Notes: generated by a model from the sequence alone, not told the origin. Numbered from the stretch's first letter, positions 1 through 6,590 are shown. The stretch: DNA of 7,481 nucleotides from Pseudomonadota bacterium (GCA_021808055.1 JAKBCH010000077.1:1-7481); one strand, 5' to 3'. A program made the numbers and translations.

Positions 1-8
1 GAGACCAG

Positions 9-386
9 GTGGCGCGTATTGCCGGCGTAAACATTCCCACGAACAAGCGTGTCGTGATCAGCCTTCGTTACATCTATGGCATTGGCCCGGCCAAGGCGCA
101 GGAAATCTGCACTCAGCTCGGCATTCCAGATGAGCGGCGTGTCAACCAGCTCTCCGACGACGAAATTCTGCGTCTGCGTGAAACCATCGACAAGGACTTC
201 CGGGTCGAGGGCGATCTTCGTCGTGAAACGGCGATGAACATCAAGCGCCTGATGGATCTGGGTTGCTACCGTGGCCTGCGCCATCGTAAGGGCCTGCCGG
301 TCCGCGGCCAGCGCACGCACACCAACGCCCGCACCCGCAAGGGCAAGGCCGTGGCGATTGCCGGCAAGAAAAAAGTCACGCGCTAA
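9..386 (+). CDS. rpsM: 30S ribosomal protein S13
   Basis: Small-subunit ribosomal protein S13, which sits in the head of the 30S subunit and contacts the 50S subunit and P-site tRNA. The 125-residue product is close to the usual family length. The N-terminus [10 protein letters not shown], the GIGPAKA turn at residues 24-30 and the basic [20 protein letters not shown] block at 88-107 are hallmark S13 sequence, followed by a lysine-rich tail reaching into the P site. The start is GTG, chosen because MARIAGV is the conserved N-terminus. The window begins only 8 bases upstream, so the ribosome binding site is mostly outside it. It is followed after 30 bases by rpsK, in the expected operon order; the gene before it (often adk in this group) is outside the window. 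Confidence 0.98.
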   Translation: MARIAGVNIPTNKRVVISLRYIYGIGPAKAQEICTQLGIPDERRVNQLSDDEILRLRETIDKDFRVEGDLRRETAMNIKRLMDLGCYRGLRHRKGLPVRGQRTHTNARTRKGKAVAIAGKKKVTR

Positions 387-416
387 ACACCTCCCTAGAC
401 ATAGGATCAGACAGAT

Positions 417-809
417 ATGGCGAAGCCCGCCTCCAGAAGCCCACGAAAAAAAGAGCGCAAGAACATCATTTCCGGTGTCGCGCATGTTCTCGCCAGCTTC
501 AACAACACCATGGTCAACATCACCGACGCGCAGGGCAATACCATTGCCTGGTCATCGGCGGGTTCCCAAGGGTTCAAGGGTAGCCGCAAATCCACCCCAT
601 ACGCTGCCCAGGTTGCCGCAGAAGATGCTGGCCGCAAGGCGCGCGAGCATGGGATGGAATTGCTGGAGATCGAAGTGAGCGGCCCCGGTTCGGGACGCGA
701 GAGCGCGCTGCGCGCCCTCCAAGCCGTTGGCTTCCAGATTTCTGCGATTCGTGACCTGACGCCGATTCCGCATAATGGCTGCCGGCCGCGCAAGCGCCGC
801 CGCGTCTAA
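417..809 (+). CDS. rpsK: 30S ribosomal protein S11
   Basis: Small-subunit protein S11, part of the 30S platform near the site where the mRNA Shine-Dalgarno helix forms. The 130-residue length is typical. Conserved sequence runs throughout: [21 protein letters not shown] at residues 20-40, the TPYAAQ-AAEDA segment at 60-71, [13 protein letters not shown] at 89-101, and the C-terminal [18 protein letters not shown] at 113-130. The Asn-Gly pair at 120-121 matches the site reported to form isoaspartate in E. coli S11. An AGGA at 403-406, 10 bases before the ATG, is a modest ribosome binding site. It lies between rpsM and rpoA and is presumably co-transcribed with both. Confidence 0.98.
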   Translation: MAKPASRSPRKKERKNIISGVAHVLASFNNTMVNITDAQGNTIAWSSAGSQGFKGSRKSTPYAAQVAAEDAGRKAREHGMELLEIEVSGPGSGRESALRALQAVGFQISAIRDLTPIPHNGCRPRKRRRV

Positions 810-843
810 TTCGCCGGGATCGTATTTTCTGTAAGGCCCAAAT

Positions 844-864
844 GGCGGTGTTCTCCTCACCGCC
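844..864 (+). repeat. Perfect hairpin between rpsK and rpoA
   Basis: GGCGGTG (844-850) and CACCGCC (858-864) form a perfect 7-bp GC-rich stem with a 7-base loop, TTCTCCT. It lies 34 bases after the rpsK stop and ends 8 bases before the GGAGGG ribosome binding site of rpoA. No T-run follows, so it is not a standard intrinsic terminator. An RNA processing or stability element, or a brake on rpoA translation, would be possible. Confidence 0.6.
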
Positions 865-882
865 TCTCGGCCGGAGGGCTAG

Positions 883-1920
883 ATGTTGAAAGAGTCGAAT
901 TTATCGCTACAGCGGAATTGGCAAACGCTGATCAAACCGGAACAGCTCGATGTCGAGTTTGGGTCCGATTCCTCGCGCGTTGCCACCATTATTGCTGAGC
1001 CGCTGGAGCGTGGCTTTGGCATGACGCTCGGCAACTCGCTGCGGCGTATATTGCTCTCCTCGCTGCAAGGCGCTGCCGTCACCGCCGTGCGGATCGACGG
1101 CGTGCTGCACGAGTTCTCCACGCTCGCGGGTGTGCGCGAGGACGTGACGGACATCGTGCTGAACATCAAGCAGCTTGCTGTGAAGATGCATGGCGAAGGT
1201 CCAAAGCGCATGGTGCTCACCGCCACCGGCCCCGGTGAAGTAAAAGCCGGGCAGATCCAGGCTGGGCACGATATCGAGATCATGAACCCGGACCTCGTGC
1301 TCTGCACGCTGGATGATGGTGCCACGCTCGGCATGGAGTTCACGGTGAATAACGGTCGTGGCTACGAGCCAGCCGCCAATAACCGCCCGGAAGACGCGCC
1401 GATCGGGCTCATTCCGGTTGATGCGATCTATTCCCCGGTCAAACGCGTTTCCTACAAGGTGGAAAAAACCCGCGTTGGCCAGGTGACCGATTACGACAAG
1501 CTGATCCTTGAGGTCGAGACCAACGGCGCTATCACCCCGGAAGATTCCGTGGCGCTCGCCGCCCGCATCCTGCAGGACCAGCTTTCGATGTTCGTGAATT
1601 TCGAGGAGCCGCAGCGTGCGCGCGCCGAGGAGCCGAGGATTGAGCTGCCCTTCAACCCCAACCTGCTGCGTAAGGTGGACGAGCTGGAACTTTCCGTCCG
1701 TTCCGCCAACTGCCTCAAGAACGACAATATCGTATATATTGGCGATCTGGTGCAGAAGAGCGAGCAGGAAATGCTGCGCACCCCGAATTTCGGGCGCAAA
1801 TCCTTGAACGAAATCAAGGAAGTGTTGACGGTCATGGGGCTTTCCTTGGGTATGAATGTGCCCGATTGGCCGCCTGAGAACATCGAAGAGCTGGCCAAGC
1901 GCTCCGACCAACCTTTTTAA
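883..1920 (+). CDS. rpoA: DNA-directed RNA polymerase alpha subunit
   Basis: Alpha subunit of RNA polymerase: its N-terminal domain dimerises and nucleates assembly with beta and beta', and its C-terminal domain contacts UP-element DNA and activators. The 345-residue protein shows both. The assembly domain spans about residues 15-240, with the signature [20 protein letters not shown] at 47-66. A flexible acidic linker follows at about 241-262. The C-terminal domain (about 263-330) contains [12 protein letters not shown] at 271-282, where R273 corresponds to the DNA-contacting R265 of E. coli, and the helix-hairpin-helix region [16 protein letters not shown] at 300-315. The ATG at 883 follows a strong GGAGGG (873-878) by 4 bases, supporting this start and an N-terminal extension of about 8 residues before the conserved LQRNWQ-LIKP segment. 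No anomaly is seen. Confidence 0.99.
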   Translation: MLKESNLSLQRNWQTLIKPEQLDVEFGSDSSRVATIIAEPLERGFGMTLGNSLRRILLSSLQGAAVTAVRIDGVLHEFSTLAGVREDVTDIVLNIKQLAVKMHGEGPKRMVLTATGPGEVKAGQIQAGHDIEIMNPDLVLCTLDDGATLGMEFTVNNGRGYEPAANNRPEDAPIGLIPVDAIYSPVKRVSYKVEKTRVGQVTDYDKLILEVETNGAITPEDSVALAARILQDQLSMFVNFEEPQRARAEEPRIELPFNPNLLRKVDELELSVRSANCLKNDNIVYIGDLVQKSEQEMLRTPNFGRKSLNEIKEVLTVMGLSLGMNVPDWPPENIEELAKRSDQPF

Positions 1921-1947
1921 CGATCGTCTAACCAGGAACACCTCATC

Positions 1948-2373
1948 ATGCGTCACGGAATTGCCGGCCGGAAACTCGGCGTAACCTCATCTCATCGCCA
2001 GGCGATGTTCCGCAACATGGCTGTCGCGCTCATCAAGCACGAGCAGATCACCACGACTCTGCCGAAGGCCAAGGAACTGCGCCCGGTTGCTGAGAAGCTC
2101 ATCACCCTGGGCAAGCGCGGTGGTCTTCATGCGCGCCGTCAGGCTTACGACCAACTGCGTGACGAGACGATCGTCGCCAAGTTGTTTGATGCCCTGGCGA
2201 CCCGCTACAAAACCCGCTCTGGTGGCTACACCCGCGTGTTGAAGGCCGGTATGCGCTATGGCGATGCAGCGGATATGGCTGTGATTGAATTTATCGACCG
2301 TGATGTTTCCGCCAAGGGCCAGGATTCCGGTCCTCGCCCGGAAGTGGCGGCGGAGGATGAGGGCGAGGAATAA
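1948..2373 (+). CDS. rplQ: 50S ribosomal protein L17
   Basis: Large-subunit protein L17, located near the peptide exit tunnel rim. The family core covers about residues 1-118: [20 protein letters not shown] at 1-20, [30 protein letters not shown] at 28-57, and [25 protein letters not shown] at 91-115. The acidic tail at about 119-141 (ending AAEDEGEE) makes it longer than the 127 residues of the E. coli protein; such tails are common in alphaproteobacterial L17. An AGGA (1934-1937) lies 10 bases before the ATG, and the spacer after rpoA is only 27 bases. It is the last gene of the operon, 20 bases before the terminator hairpin. Confidence 0.98.
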   Translation: MRHGIAGRKLGVTSSHRQAMFRNMAVALIKHEQITTTLPKAKELRPVAEKLITLGKRGGLHARRQAYDQLRDETIVAKLFDALATRYKTRSGGYTRVLKAGMRYGDAADMAVIEFIDRDVSAKGQDSGPRPEVAAEDEGEE

Positions 2374-2393
2374 TCCTCTCCTTTTCCAGGTAT

Positions 2394-2426
2394 AAAAAAA
2401 GGCGGGCCCAGCGGCTCGCCTTTTTT
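2394..2426. terminator. Bidirectional intrinsic terminator
   Basis: Seven A bases (2394-2400) precede the arm GGCGGGCC (2401-2408), the loop CAGC (2409-2412), the arm GGCTCGCC (2413-2420) and six T bases (2421-2426). On the plus transcript the 8-bp stem has one G-U wobble and is followed by a U-run, which suits termination of rplQ. On the minus transcript the A-run becomes a seven-U tract and the wobble becomes an A-C mismatch, so termination of the convergent small gene ending at 2437 is plausible but probably weaker. Confidence 0.92.
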
Positions 2427-2436
2427 ATTGCCCAGA

Positions 2437-2643
2437 TTAAATCGGCTTATGCGCCTTATCCAGCAGGCGCGAGATAAAGCCTTTCTTTTTCGGCAGCTTC
2501 GGCTCGGCCTTCTTTGCCTCTTCGGCGGCCATCCTGGCTTTAACCTTCATCCATTCATCCAGGCTCTTGCCTGCCTTTTTGGCGCGCTCCTGCTCATAGG
2601 CAAGCTGGCCTTTGCTTAGTTTCTTCTCCGTCATCGTGCTCAT
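2437..2643 (-). CDS. Small lysine-rich protein of unknown function (68 aa)
   Basis: I do not recognise this 68-residue protein. It is highly charged and lysine/alanine rich. A likely helical stretch at residues 9-48 contains QLAYEQERAKKAGKSLDEWM and MAAEEAKKAE, followed by a basic KLPKKKGFISRLLDKAHKPI tail at 49-68. There is no signal peptide, membrane segment or cysteine. The start at 2643 is chosen because GGAGAG (plus positions 2648-2653, reverse-complemented) lies 4 bases upstream; the later ATG at 2634 is less well placed. The frame stays open upstream into the permease gene, but only this part has a start with a ribosome binding site and non-shadow composition. It lies 56 bases after the importer permease on the same strand and ends 10 bases before the shared terminator. 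Co-transcription with the importer is an inference. Confidence 0.75.
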   Translation of the reverse strand: MSTMTEKKLSKGQLAYEQERAKKAGKSLDEWMKVKARMAAEEAKKAEPKLPKKKGFISRLLDKAHKPI

Positions 2644-2654
2644 CAGTCTCTCCA

Positions 2655-2700
2655 AATCTGGGCGGAGCCTAGTCTCCCGCCAGGAAAATTCAACCAGATT
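2655..2700 (-). repeat. Nested inverted repeats between permease and small gene
   Basis: Outer arms AATCTGG (2655-2661) and CCAGATT (2694-2700) are perfect 7-bp inverted repeats. Inner arms CTGGGCGGAG (2658-2667) and CTCCCGCCAG (2674-2683) pair imperfectly across the loop CCTAGT. The two stems share bases 2658-2661, so they exclude each other. On the minus transcript the outer stem begins at the permease stop codon and ends just before the ribosome binding site of the 68-residue gene. No strong U-run follows, so a structured spacer is better supported than a terminator. Confidence 0.5.
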
Positions 2701-3464
2701 CACACGCCATTCCGCCGCGCCAGCACCACATGTTCCAGCGCGCCCAGCAGCGCATAAATCCCAACGCCTGCCGCGCCCAGCAGCAGCAATGCCGCAAACA
2801 TGCGTGGAATCTGCAGCCGGTAGCTCGCCTCGATAATTTCCCATGCCAGCCCCGAGGCAAATCCGCCGGAACCTGCCACGAACTCCGCCACCACCGCCCC
2901 CACCAGCGCCAGCGTGCCCGCCAGCCTTAAGCCCGTGAGGAAGTAAGGGAGCGCGTATGGCAGCGAGAGTTGAAACAATATCTGCCAGCGCGTGCCTCCG
3001 TTCAGCCGGAACAAATCCATCAGCTCCGGCGGTGTGGCCTCCAGCCCGGCAGCGGTGTTGGAGAGTATGGCGAAGAACGACACCACCACCGCACAGACCA
3101 CCAGCGCCAGAAAAGGCTGCCCCACCCAGATGATAATCAGCGGCGCGATCGCCACCACCGGCGTTACCTGCACCACCACCGCCCAGGGCTGCACGGCGGC
3201 GCGGAATAGCGGACTCGCCGCCATCGCCACCGCCAGAAACACACCCAGCACGGTCGAACTCAGCAGTGCCGCGCCCGTCACCGCCAGGGTGGAGAGCAAC
3301 CCTGCCCCCAACGCTCCCAGCGCCTGCCAAAAGGCCTGCGCGATATCCAACGGCCCGGGTACCACATAGCTCGGCGTATGCGTCACCCATACCGCCCCCT
3401 GCCACAATGCCAGCGCGATCAAACCGAAGGCGAAGGGCGCCAACCGCTCCACTTTCCGGTTCAT
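2700..3464 (-). CDS. ABC transporter permease, SsuC/TauC/ThiX-type
   Basis: Inner-membrane permease of a binding-protein-dependent ABC importer, forming the translocation channel, probably as a homodimer. The 254-residue length is standard for this BPD_transp_1 subfamily. Hydrophobic segments are visible near residues 9-27, 58-83, 96-135, 172-197 and 222-246. The cytoplasmic EAA-type loop that docks on the ATPase is at about 142-169 (EATPPELMDLFRLNGGTRWQ onward, ending LSLP). The N-terminal VVPGPLDIAQAFW at 34-46 resembles the conserved PSP/P-P segment of nitrate/sulfonate/pyrimidine permeases. The ATG overlaps the ATPase stop in an ATGA (3461-3464), implying translational coupling. Specificity cannot be read from the permease; ThiX, SsuC and TauC homologues look alike here. 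Confidence 0.93.
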   Translation of the reverse strand: MNRKVERLAPFAFGLIALALWQGAVWVTHTPSYVVPGPLDIAQAFWQALGALGAGLLSTLAVTGAALLSSTVLGVFLAVAMAASPLFRAAVQPWAVVVQVTPVVAIAPLIIIWVGQPFLALVVCAVVVSFFAILSNTAAGLEATPPELMDLFRLNGGTRWQILFQLSLPYALPYFLTGLRLAGTLALVGAVVAEFVAGSGGFASGLAWEIIEASYRLQIPRMFAALLLLGAAGVGIYALLGALEHVVLARRNGV

Positions 3465-4201
3465 ACCGGCATAATCCGCTTAAAATCGCCGGTAATCCCC
3501 GCCACCAGCCGGTGATACTCAGCGCTCTCCCGCCGCCCTGGTCCATCTGGCAATTTCGGCGTCAGCGCCATAGCAATGCGCCCTGGGCGTGGCGTCATAA
3601 TCATGATCCGGTTGGCGAGATAAGCCGCCTCGTAAATGGAATGGGTCACGAACACCACGGTCTTCCCCGTCTGTCGCCACAACACCAACAAATCGTCTTG
3701 CAATTTGTGCCGGGTGAACTCGTCCAGCGCCGCGAAAGGCTCGTCCATCAACAGCAGAGCGGGCTCTGAAACCAAAGCGCGGGCGATGGAAACCCGCATC
3801 CGCATCCCGCCCGAAAGCGCCTTGGGCTTGGCGTGCTCGAACCCATCCAGCCCCACCTGCGCCAGAGCCGCCATCACCCGCGGCATCCCCTCGGCGCGGC
3901 TCACCCCGCGCAGCCGCAGCGGCAGATACACATTCTCTGCTGCATCTGCCCAGGGTAGCAGCGTCGGGTCCTGGAACACATAGCCAATCTCCCCGGGGTC
4001 GGGTTTGCCCGCATGGCCCCAGGCAATTTCCCCGCTGCTCGGCACATCAAGCCCCGAGAGCAGCCGCAGCAGCGTGGATTTGCCGCAGCCCGATGGCCCC
4101 AGAAGGGCCACGAAACTTCCCGGCGCAATCTCGGCGTCGATTCCGTCCAGCGCCTTCGTCCCGTTGCTGAAAACCTTCGCAACCTGGCGCAGCGTGAACA
4201 T
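3461..4201 (-). CDS. ABC transporter ATP-binding protein, SsuB/TauB/ThiZ-type
   Basis: Cytoplasmic ATPase that powers the importer. With the ATG start the product is 246 residues and has every catalytic motif: Walker A GPSGCGKST at 35-43, Q-loop glutamine 77 in VFQDPTLLPW, signature LSGGM at 129-133, Walker B LLLMDEP at 149-155, the AALD D-loop at 157-160 and the switch histidine 187 in FVTHSIYEA. The signature reads LSGGMRMR rather than the common LSGGMRQR, a mild variation. A TTG one codon upstream (4204) is possible, but the ATG is preferred because GAAGG lies 7 bases before it. Its start overlaps the binding-protein stop by one base (TGATG), and its stop overlaps the permease start, so the three genes form a tightly coupled operon. 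Confidence 0.95.
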   Translation of the reverse strand: MFTLRQVAKVFSNGTKALDGIDAEIAPGSFVALLGPSGCGKSTLLRLLSGLDVPSSGEIAWGHAGKPDPGEIGYVFQDPTLLPWADAAENVYLPLRLRGVSRAEGMPRVMAALAQVGLDGFEHAKPKALSGGMRMRVSIARALVSEPALLLMDEPFAALDEFTRHKLQDDLLVLWRQTGKTVVFVTHSIYEAAYLANRIMIMTPRPGRIAMALTPKLPDGPGRRESAEYHRLVAGITGDFKRIMPV

Positions 4202-5196
4202 CAATTCGCCTTCGGGCGGCCGTGGTCGATAAATTCCAGCGTGTAGGCGGATTTATAATTCAGCCCTTTGTCGTACATCCCGGCCTTCACCATCTGGTTG
4301 AAGAAGCTTGCCCAGCGCGCATCGGTCATCGCGTAAATGCCCAGCGTCTTCGTGTCGCCAGAATCTACAATTCCGCGCGCCTTCAACTGCTCATAGCCAA
4401 ATAGCAGCAGCCCGTCGGTCATGTCCGGGTTATCAGCCTTAATGGCCGCGAATGCGGGTTGCGGGTTTTTATAGAGAAAATCGTACCAGCCCTGGGCGGA
4501 CGCATCGATAAACGCTTTCACCTCCGCCGGGTTTTGCTCCACCATCTTGTCCGATGTCGCGATCAGGCTCGCATAGCCGTCGAACCCGGCATCCGGCAGC
4601 GCCAGCACCACTGGCCATTCGCCCGTAGCCTGATGCACGAGGTAAGGTTCGGAGGTTACATACGCCTCCTGAATATCTGCCTTGTTGGTCAAAAACGGCG
4701 TCAGTGAAAATCCGTAGGGGCGTAGCTGAGAATCCGTGTAGCCATATTTGCTTTGCAAATAGAGCCACCAGCTCGCCCGCGTATCGGTTGAAACTGCAAT
4801 CGGCTTGCCCTTCAAATCCTCAAAGCTGTCATTGCCCTGGCCAGGGTGGGCGATCAGGCAATCCGGGTCTTTCTGGAACCCAGCCGCCACCACCTCATAA
4901 GGGATATTCTCTTGCGCGAAATTCAGTGCCAGAAATGCGTTGGAGGTGATGTCGAAATCCAGCTTGCCCGCCACCAGCAATTGCGCCGTGTTCACCTGCG
5001 GCCCGCCCTGGTAGATGGTCACATCCAGCCCGGCTTTTTTATAAAGCCCCTCGGCCATCGCCTCGTAATACCCGCCATATTCTGGCTCAGCCACCCAATC
5101 CAGCCCGAAGGTGATCTTGGTGTCGGCAAAGGCGGCGGGGGTGAGGGTGGTCAACGCCAAGGCGGCGGTAAAAGCAACACGGAGCGGGCGAAACAT
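4201..5196 (-). CDS. Periplasmic substrate-binding protein, NMT1/THI5-like
   Basis: Binding protein that captures substrate in the periplasm and delivers it to the permease. The 331-residue precursor has a clear Sec signal peptide: basic MFRPLR, a hydrophobic core at about 7-19, and a likely cleavage after AFA at residue 24. There is no lipobox cysteine, so it should be soluble. The mature start TKITFGLDWVAEPEYGGYYE at 26-45 and GLDVTIYQGGPQVN at 56-69 are typical of NMT1/THI5-like binding proteins, the superfamily that includes ThiY (formylaminopyrimidine) and nitrate, sulfonate and riboflavin binders. KLDFDIT at 78-84 and GWYDFLY at 236-242 also fit. A GGAG 8 bases upstream supports the start. 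A pyrimidine thiamine precursor is the most familiar ligand for this look, but the ligand is not demonstrated and other small molecules are possible. Confidence 0.9.
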   Translation of the reverse strand: MFRPLRVAFTAALALTTLTPAAFADTKITFGLDWVAEPEYGGYYEAMAEGLYKKAGLDVTIYQGGPQVNTAQLLVAGKLDFDITSNAFLALNFAQENIPYEVVAAGFQKDPDCLIAHPGQGNDSFEDLKGKPIAVSTDTRASWWLYLQSKYGYTDSQLRPYGFSLTPFLTNKADIQEAYVTSEPYLVHQATGEWPVVLALPDAGFDGYASLIATSDKMVEQNPAEVKAFIDASAQGWYDFLYKNPQPAFAAIKADNPDMTDGLLLFGYEQLKARGIVDSGDTKTLGIYAMTDARWASFFNQMVKAGMYDKGLNYKSAYTLEFIDHGRPKAN

Positions 5197-5288
5197 GCAA
5201 ACAACTCCAAACTCTTGAGTTAAAGATCAAGACCTGCGAACCCAGCGGAACAGGCCGGTGCAGGGCCATACAACCTATAGGAATTACC
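5197..5288. promoter_or_regulatory. Divergent intergenic region with inverted repeats
   Basis: These 92 bases separate the importer operon (leftward) from the DUF1491 gene (rightward) and should hold both promoters, though I cannot place convincing -10/-35 pairs. Two overlapping inverted repeats lie just upstream of the binding-protein ribosome binding site: AACTC-TT-GAGTT (5210-5221) and TCTTGA-N8-TCAAGA (5213-5232). A weaker pair, CCTGC (5233-5237) and GCAGG (5260-5264), lies further out. The ribosome binding sites are GGAG (5205-5208, minus) and AGGAA (5279-5283, plus). The CUGAGA and GAACCUGAU-type elements of a TPP riboswitch are not present. Confidence 0.5.
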
Positions 5289-5624
5289 ATGGGCGAAGCC
5301 AGGATCAAGGCAGGAATTTGGGTTTCCGCCGCATTGCGGATGGGCATGTTGGAAAACAAGCCCGGCGTGGTGGTGCGCAAGGGCGATGCGGATGCCGGCG
5401 GCGTGCTGGTGAAACTATATGGCCGCAATGGTGCCGTGGTGCTGAGCCAGTTTCGAGACATGGAGGGCAACCTCGCCTGGATGCGCGCCACCGGCCCCGA
5501 GCCCGTGCCCGAACAAACGGCGGATGAGTACATCGCCAAACAAATCCGTTTCGACCCCGATTTATGGGTGCTGGAATTCGACGCAGGGGATTATTTGCCG
5601 CCGTTCGAGGGGAAGATTGTGTAG
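5289..5624 (+). CDS. DUF1491 family protein
   Basis: A 111-residue protein that I assign to DUF1491, a small family of unknown function found mainly in Alphaproteobacteria. Features matching the family as I know it are RIKAGIWVSAALRM at residues 5-18, VVVRKGDADAGGVLVKL at 27-43, the tryptophan-containing W64 and W93 regions, and the near-C-terminal FDPDLWVLEFDAGD at 88-101. There is no signal peptide or membrane segment, so it is probably cytosolic. The ATG follows AGGAA by 5 bases. It diverges from the importer, and shared control with it is possible but not shown. The gene is GC rich like the core genome. Family assignment is from memory of the pattern and gives no biochemical role. Confidence 0.8.
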   Translation: MGEARIKAGIWVSAALRMGMLENKPGVVVRKGDADAGGVLVKLYGRNGAVVLSQFRDMEGNLAWMRATGPEPVPEQTADEYIAKQIRFDPDLWVLEFDAGDYLPPFEGKIV

Positions 5625-5654
5625 GGGGAGGGAGATTTTACCTATGGCAACAGC

Positions 5655-5706
5655 TTGACAATAGGGCTGCAATCTCGATAGCGGGCAATTGTATTGTTGT
5701 AACAAT
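5655..5706 (+). promoter_or_regulatory. Putative promoter and operator-like palindrome
   Basis: A consensus -35 hexamer TTGACA lies at 5655-5660. With a 16-base spacer, the -10 would be GATAGC (5677-5682), a poor match, so the promoter is tentative. Just downstream is a perfect inverted repeat ATTGTT-GT-AACAAT (5693-5706), 19 bases before the ATG at 5726. Its 2-base centre makes it a better candidate for a dimeric repressor operator than for an RNA hairpin. Confidence 0.4.
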
Positions 5707-5725
5707 CGAATTTGGGGCTTGAAGG

Positions 5726-6472
5726 ATGGCAAGCAAAGTTACCCTTGATGATGGTCAGTTAAAACAACTCATCATTTCTATCAACGCGCTGCATAGCCAA
5801 GTGCCATACTGGAAACAGTTTTTCGTTACGACGTTGCCGATATTTCTGGCAGCACTCTTGTGGCTAACGACGGCATTACTGCTTGATTGGCTGAAAACTC
5901 GACGAGAATGCAAAAATTTAGTACGTGAGCGTCTTGAAAAAGAGCTTGCGCTACTGAGTGGGGTGAATACTGCCATTGCATTCAATATAAGCACTCTTAT
6001 ACATACGGTAATGCAACAAATATTGCCCCATTATAAACAAAGCTATGCTGCCAAAGTGAAGATAGCTAAATTAAATTTAGAAAATCCCTATAGGGTAAGT
6101 AAATTTCATGATCTCATGCACTCAGAATTTCAACCGATGATGAAGCGGTGTCCAGAACCGTATCTAGAAGAGGTAAATCTTTCCAAAGATCTCCCGTTCC
6201 TTGTTGCCAAAGATCCAGCACTAATAATGCTTTCGGGTTGGATTATAACCCATGCAAGACATTTGATATGGATTTTGGCATCTCGGAACAAGCTGCTTGA
6301 TATTGCTACAATCGAAAATCCAAAAGATGGTTTAGACTTTGGGTCTTTAGAAAGATTGATAGCAACCCAGGCTACCATTTCTGATGTAGAAGTCGTGAAC
6401 GCATATCAACTTTTAAAGTCTCTTAAAGATGCAAGTTTTAAAAATAGAAAATATTATCAAATCAAGGTATGA
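5726..6472 (+). CDS. Single-pass membrane protein of unknown function, probably frameshifted near its end
   Basis: I cannot name this 248-residue protein. A short N-terminal part (1-32) is followed by one strong membrane segment at about 34-56 (VTTLPIFLAALLWLTTALLL onward). A charged helical region comes next, RRECKNLVRERLEKELALL at 59-77, then NISTLIHTVMQQILPHYKQS at 87-106. A second moderately hydrophobic stretch occurs at about 163-185 (DPALIMLSGWIITHARHLIW onward). The body after residue 57 is probably cytoplasmic by the positive-inside rule. Codon use and base composition are strongly AT rich, unlike all flanking genes, which points to horizontal acquisition. GGGG at 5714-5717 may be the ribosome binding site; GAAGG directly abutting the ATG is too close. 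The frame ends at TGA 6470-6472, but coding-like sequence continues in the +1 frame to 6590; a joined product would be 287 residues. Confidence 0.7.
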   Translation: MASKVTLDDGQLKQLIISINALHSQVPYWKQFFVTTLPIFLAALLWLTTALLLDWLKTRRECKNLVRERLEKELALLSGVNTAIAFNISTLIHTVMQQILPHYKQSYAAKVKIAKLNLENPYRVSKFHDLMHSEFQPMMKRCPEPYLEEVNLSKDLPFLVAKDPALIMLSGWIITHARHLIWILASRNKLLDIATIENPKDGLDFGSLERLIATQATISDVEVVNAYQLLKSLKDASFKNRKYYQIKV

Positions 6473-6590
6473 TAAAGTCGTCGGCCCAAAATTGAAAATT
6501 GAACTGCCTCAGGCTTTTGATAGCGTAATGTCACAACTTGAACAAATTGTACAAAAAAATCCAGACTGGAATCTGGCGACGGCAGTTTAG
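6429..6590 (+). CDS. +1-frame continuation of the membrane protein (or 53-aa overlapping ORF)
   Basis: The frame one base ahead of the 5726 gene is open from 6417 to the TAG at 6588-6590, overlapping the upstream frame up to its TGA at 6472. From the ATG at 6429 it reads 53 residues. The part after the overlap, KVVGPKLKIELPQAFDSVMS and then QLEQIVQKNPDWNLATAV, has ordinary amphipathic, protein-like composition and the look of a native C-terminus. No convincing ribosome binding site precedes 6429. The simplest reading is that one extra base, for example in the A-run at 6440-6444, separates the true C-terminal portion from the 5726 gene. Alternatives are a programmed +1 shift or a short independent protein. 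Confidence 0.45.
   Translation: MQVLKIENIIKSRYDKVVGPKLKIELPQAFDSVMSQLEQIVQKNPDWNLATAV

Noticed and set aside
907..1956. A 349-codon minus-strand open frame opposite rpoA
   Set aside because: It is an antisense shadow of a GC-rich gene; rpoA on the plus strand is unambiguous and the antisense translation has no recognisable features.
2644..3546. A 369-codon minus-strand open frame running through the permease gene into the 68-residue gene
   Set aside because: Upstream of 2643 it is a glycine/alanine-rich out-of-frame shadow of the permease and ATPase end. Only the last 68 codons have a ribosome binding site and natural composition.
4202..4204. TTG as the ATPase start codon
   Set aside because: The adjacent ATG at 4199-4201 has the better spacing from GAAGG and gives the standard family N-terminus.
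5197..5288. A TPP riboswitch upstream of the importer
   Set aside because: The conserved CUGAGA and ACC-UGAUCUGG-type segments are absent from the minus-strand leader, and the region is short for the full fold.
6436..6444. A classical -1 slippery heptamer at TTTTAAAAA
   Set aside because: The needed shift is +1 rather than -1, and the codon phase does not give the X XXY YYZ pattern.
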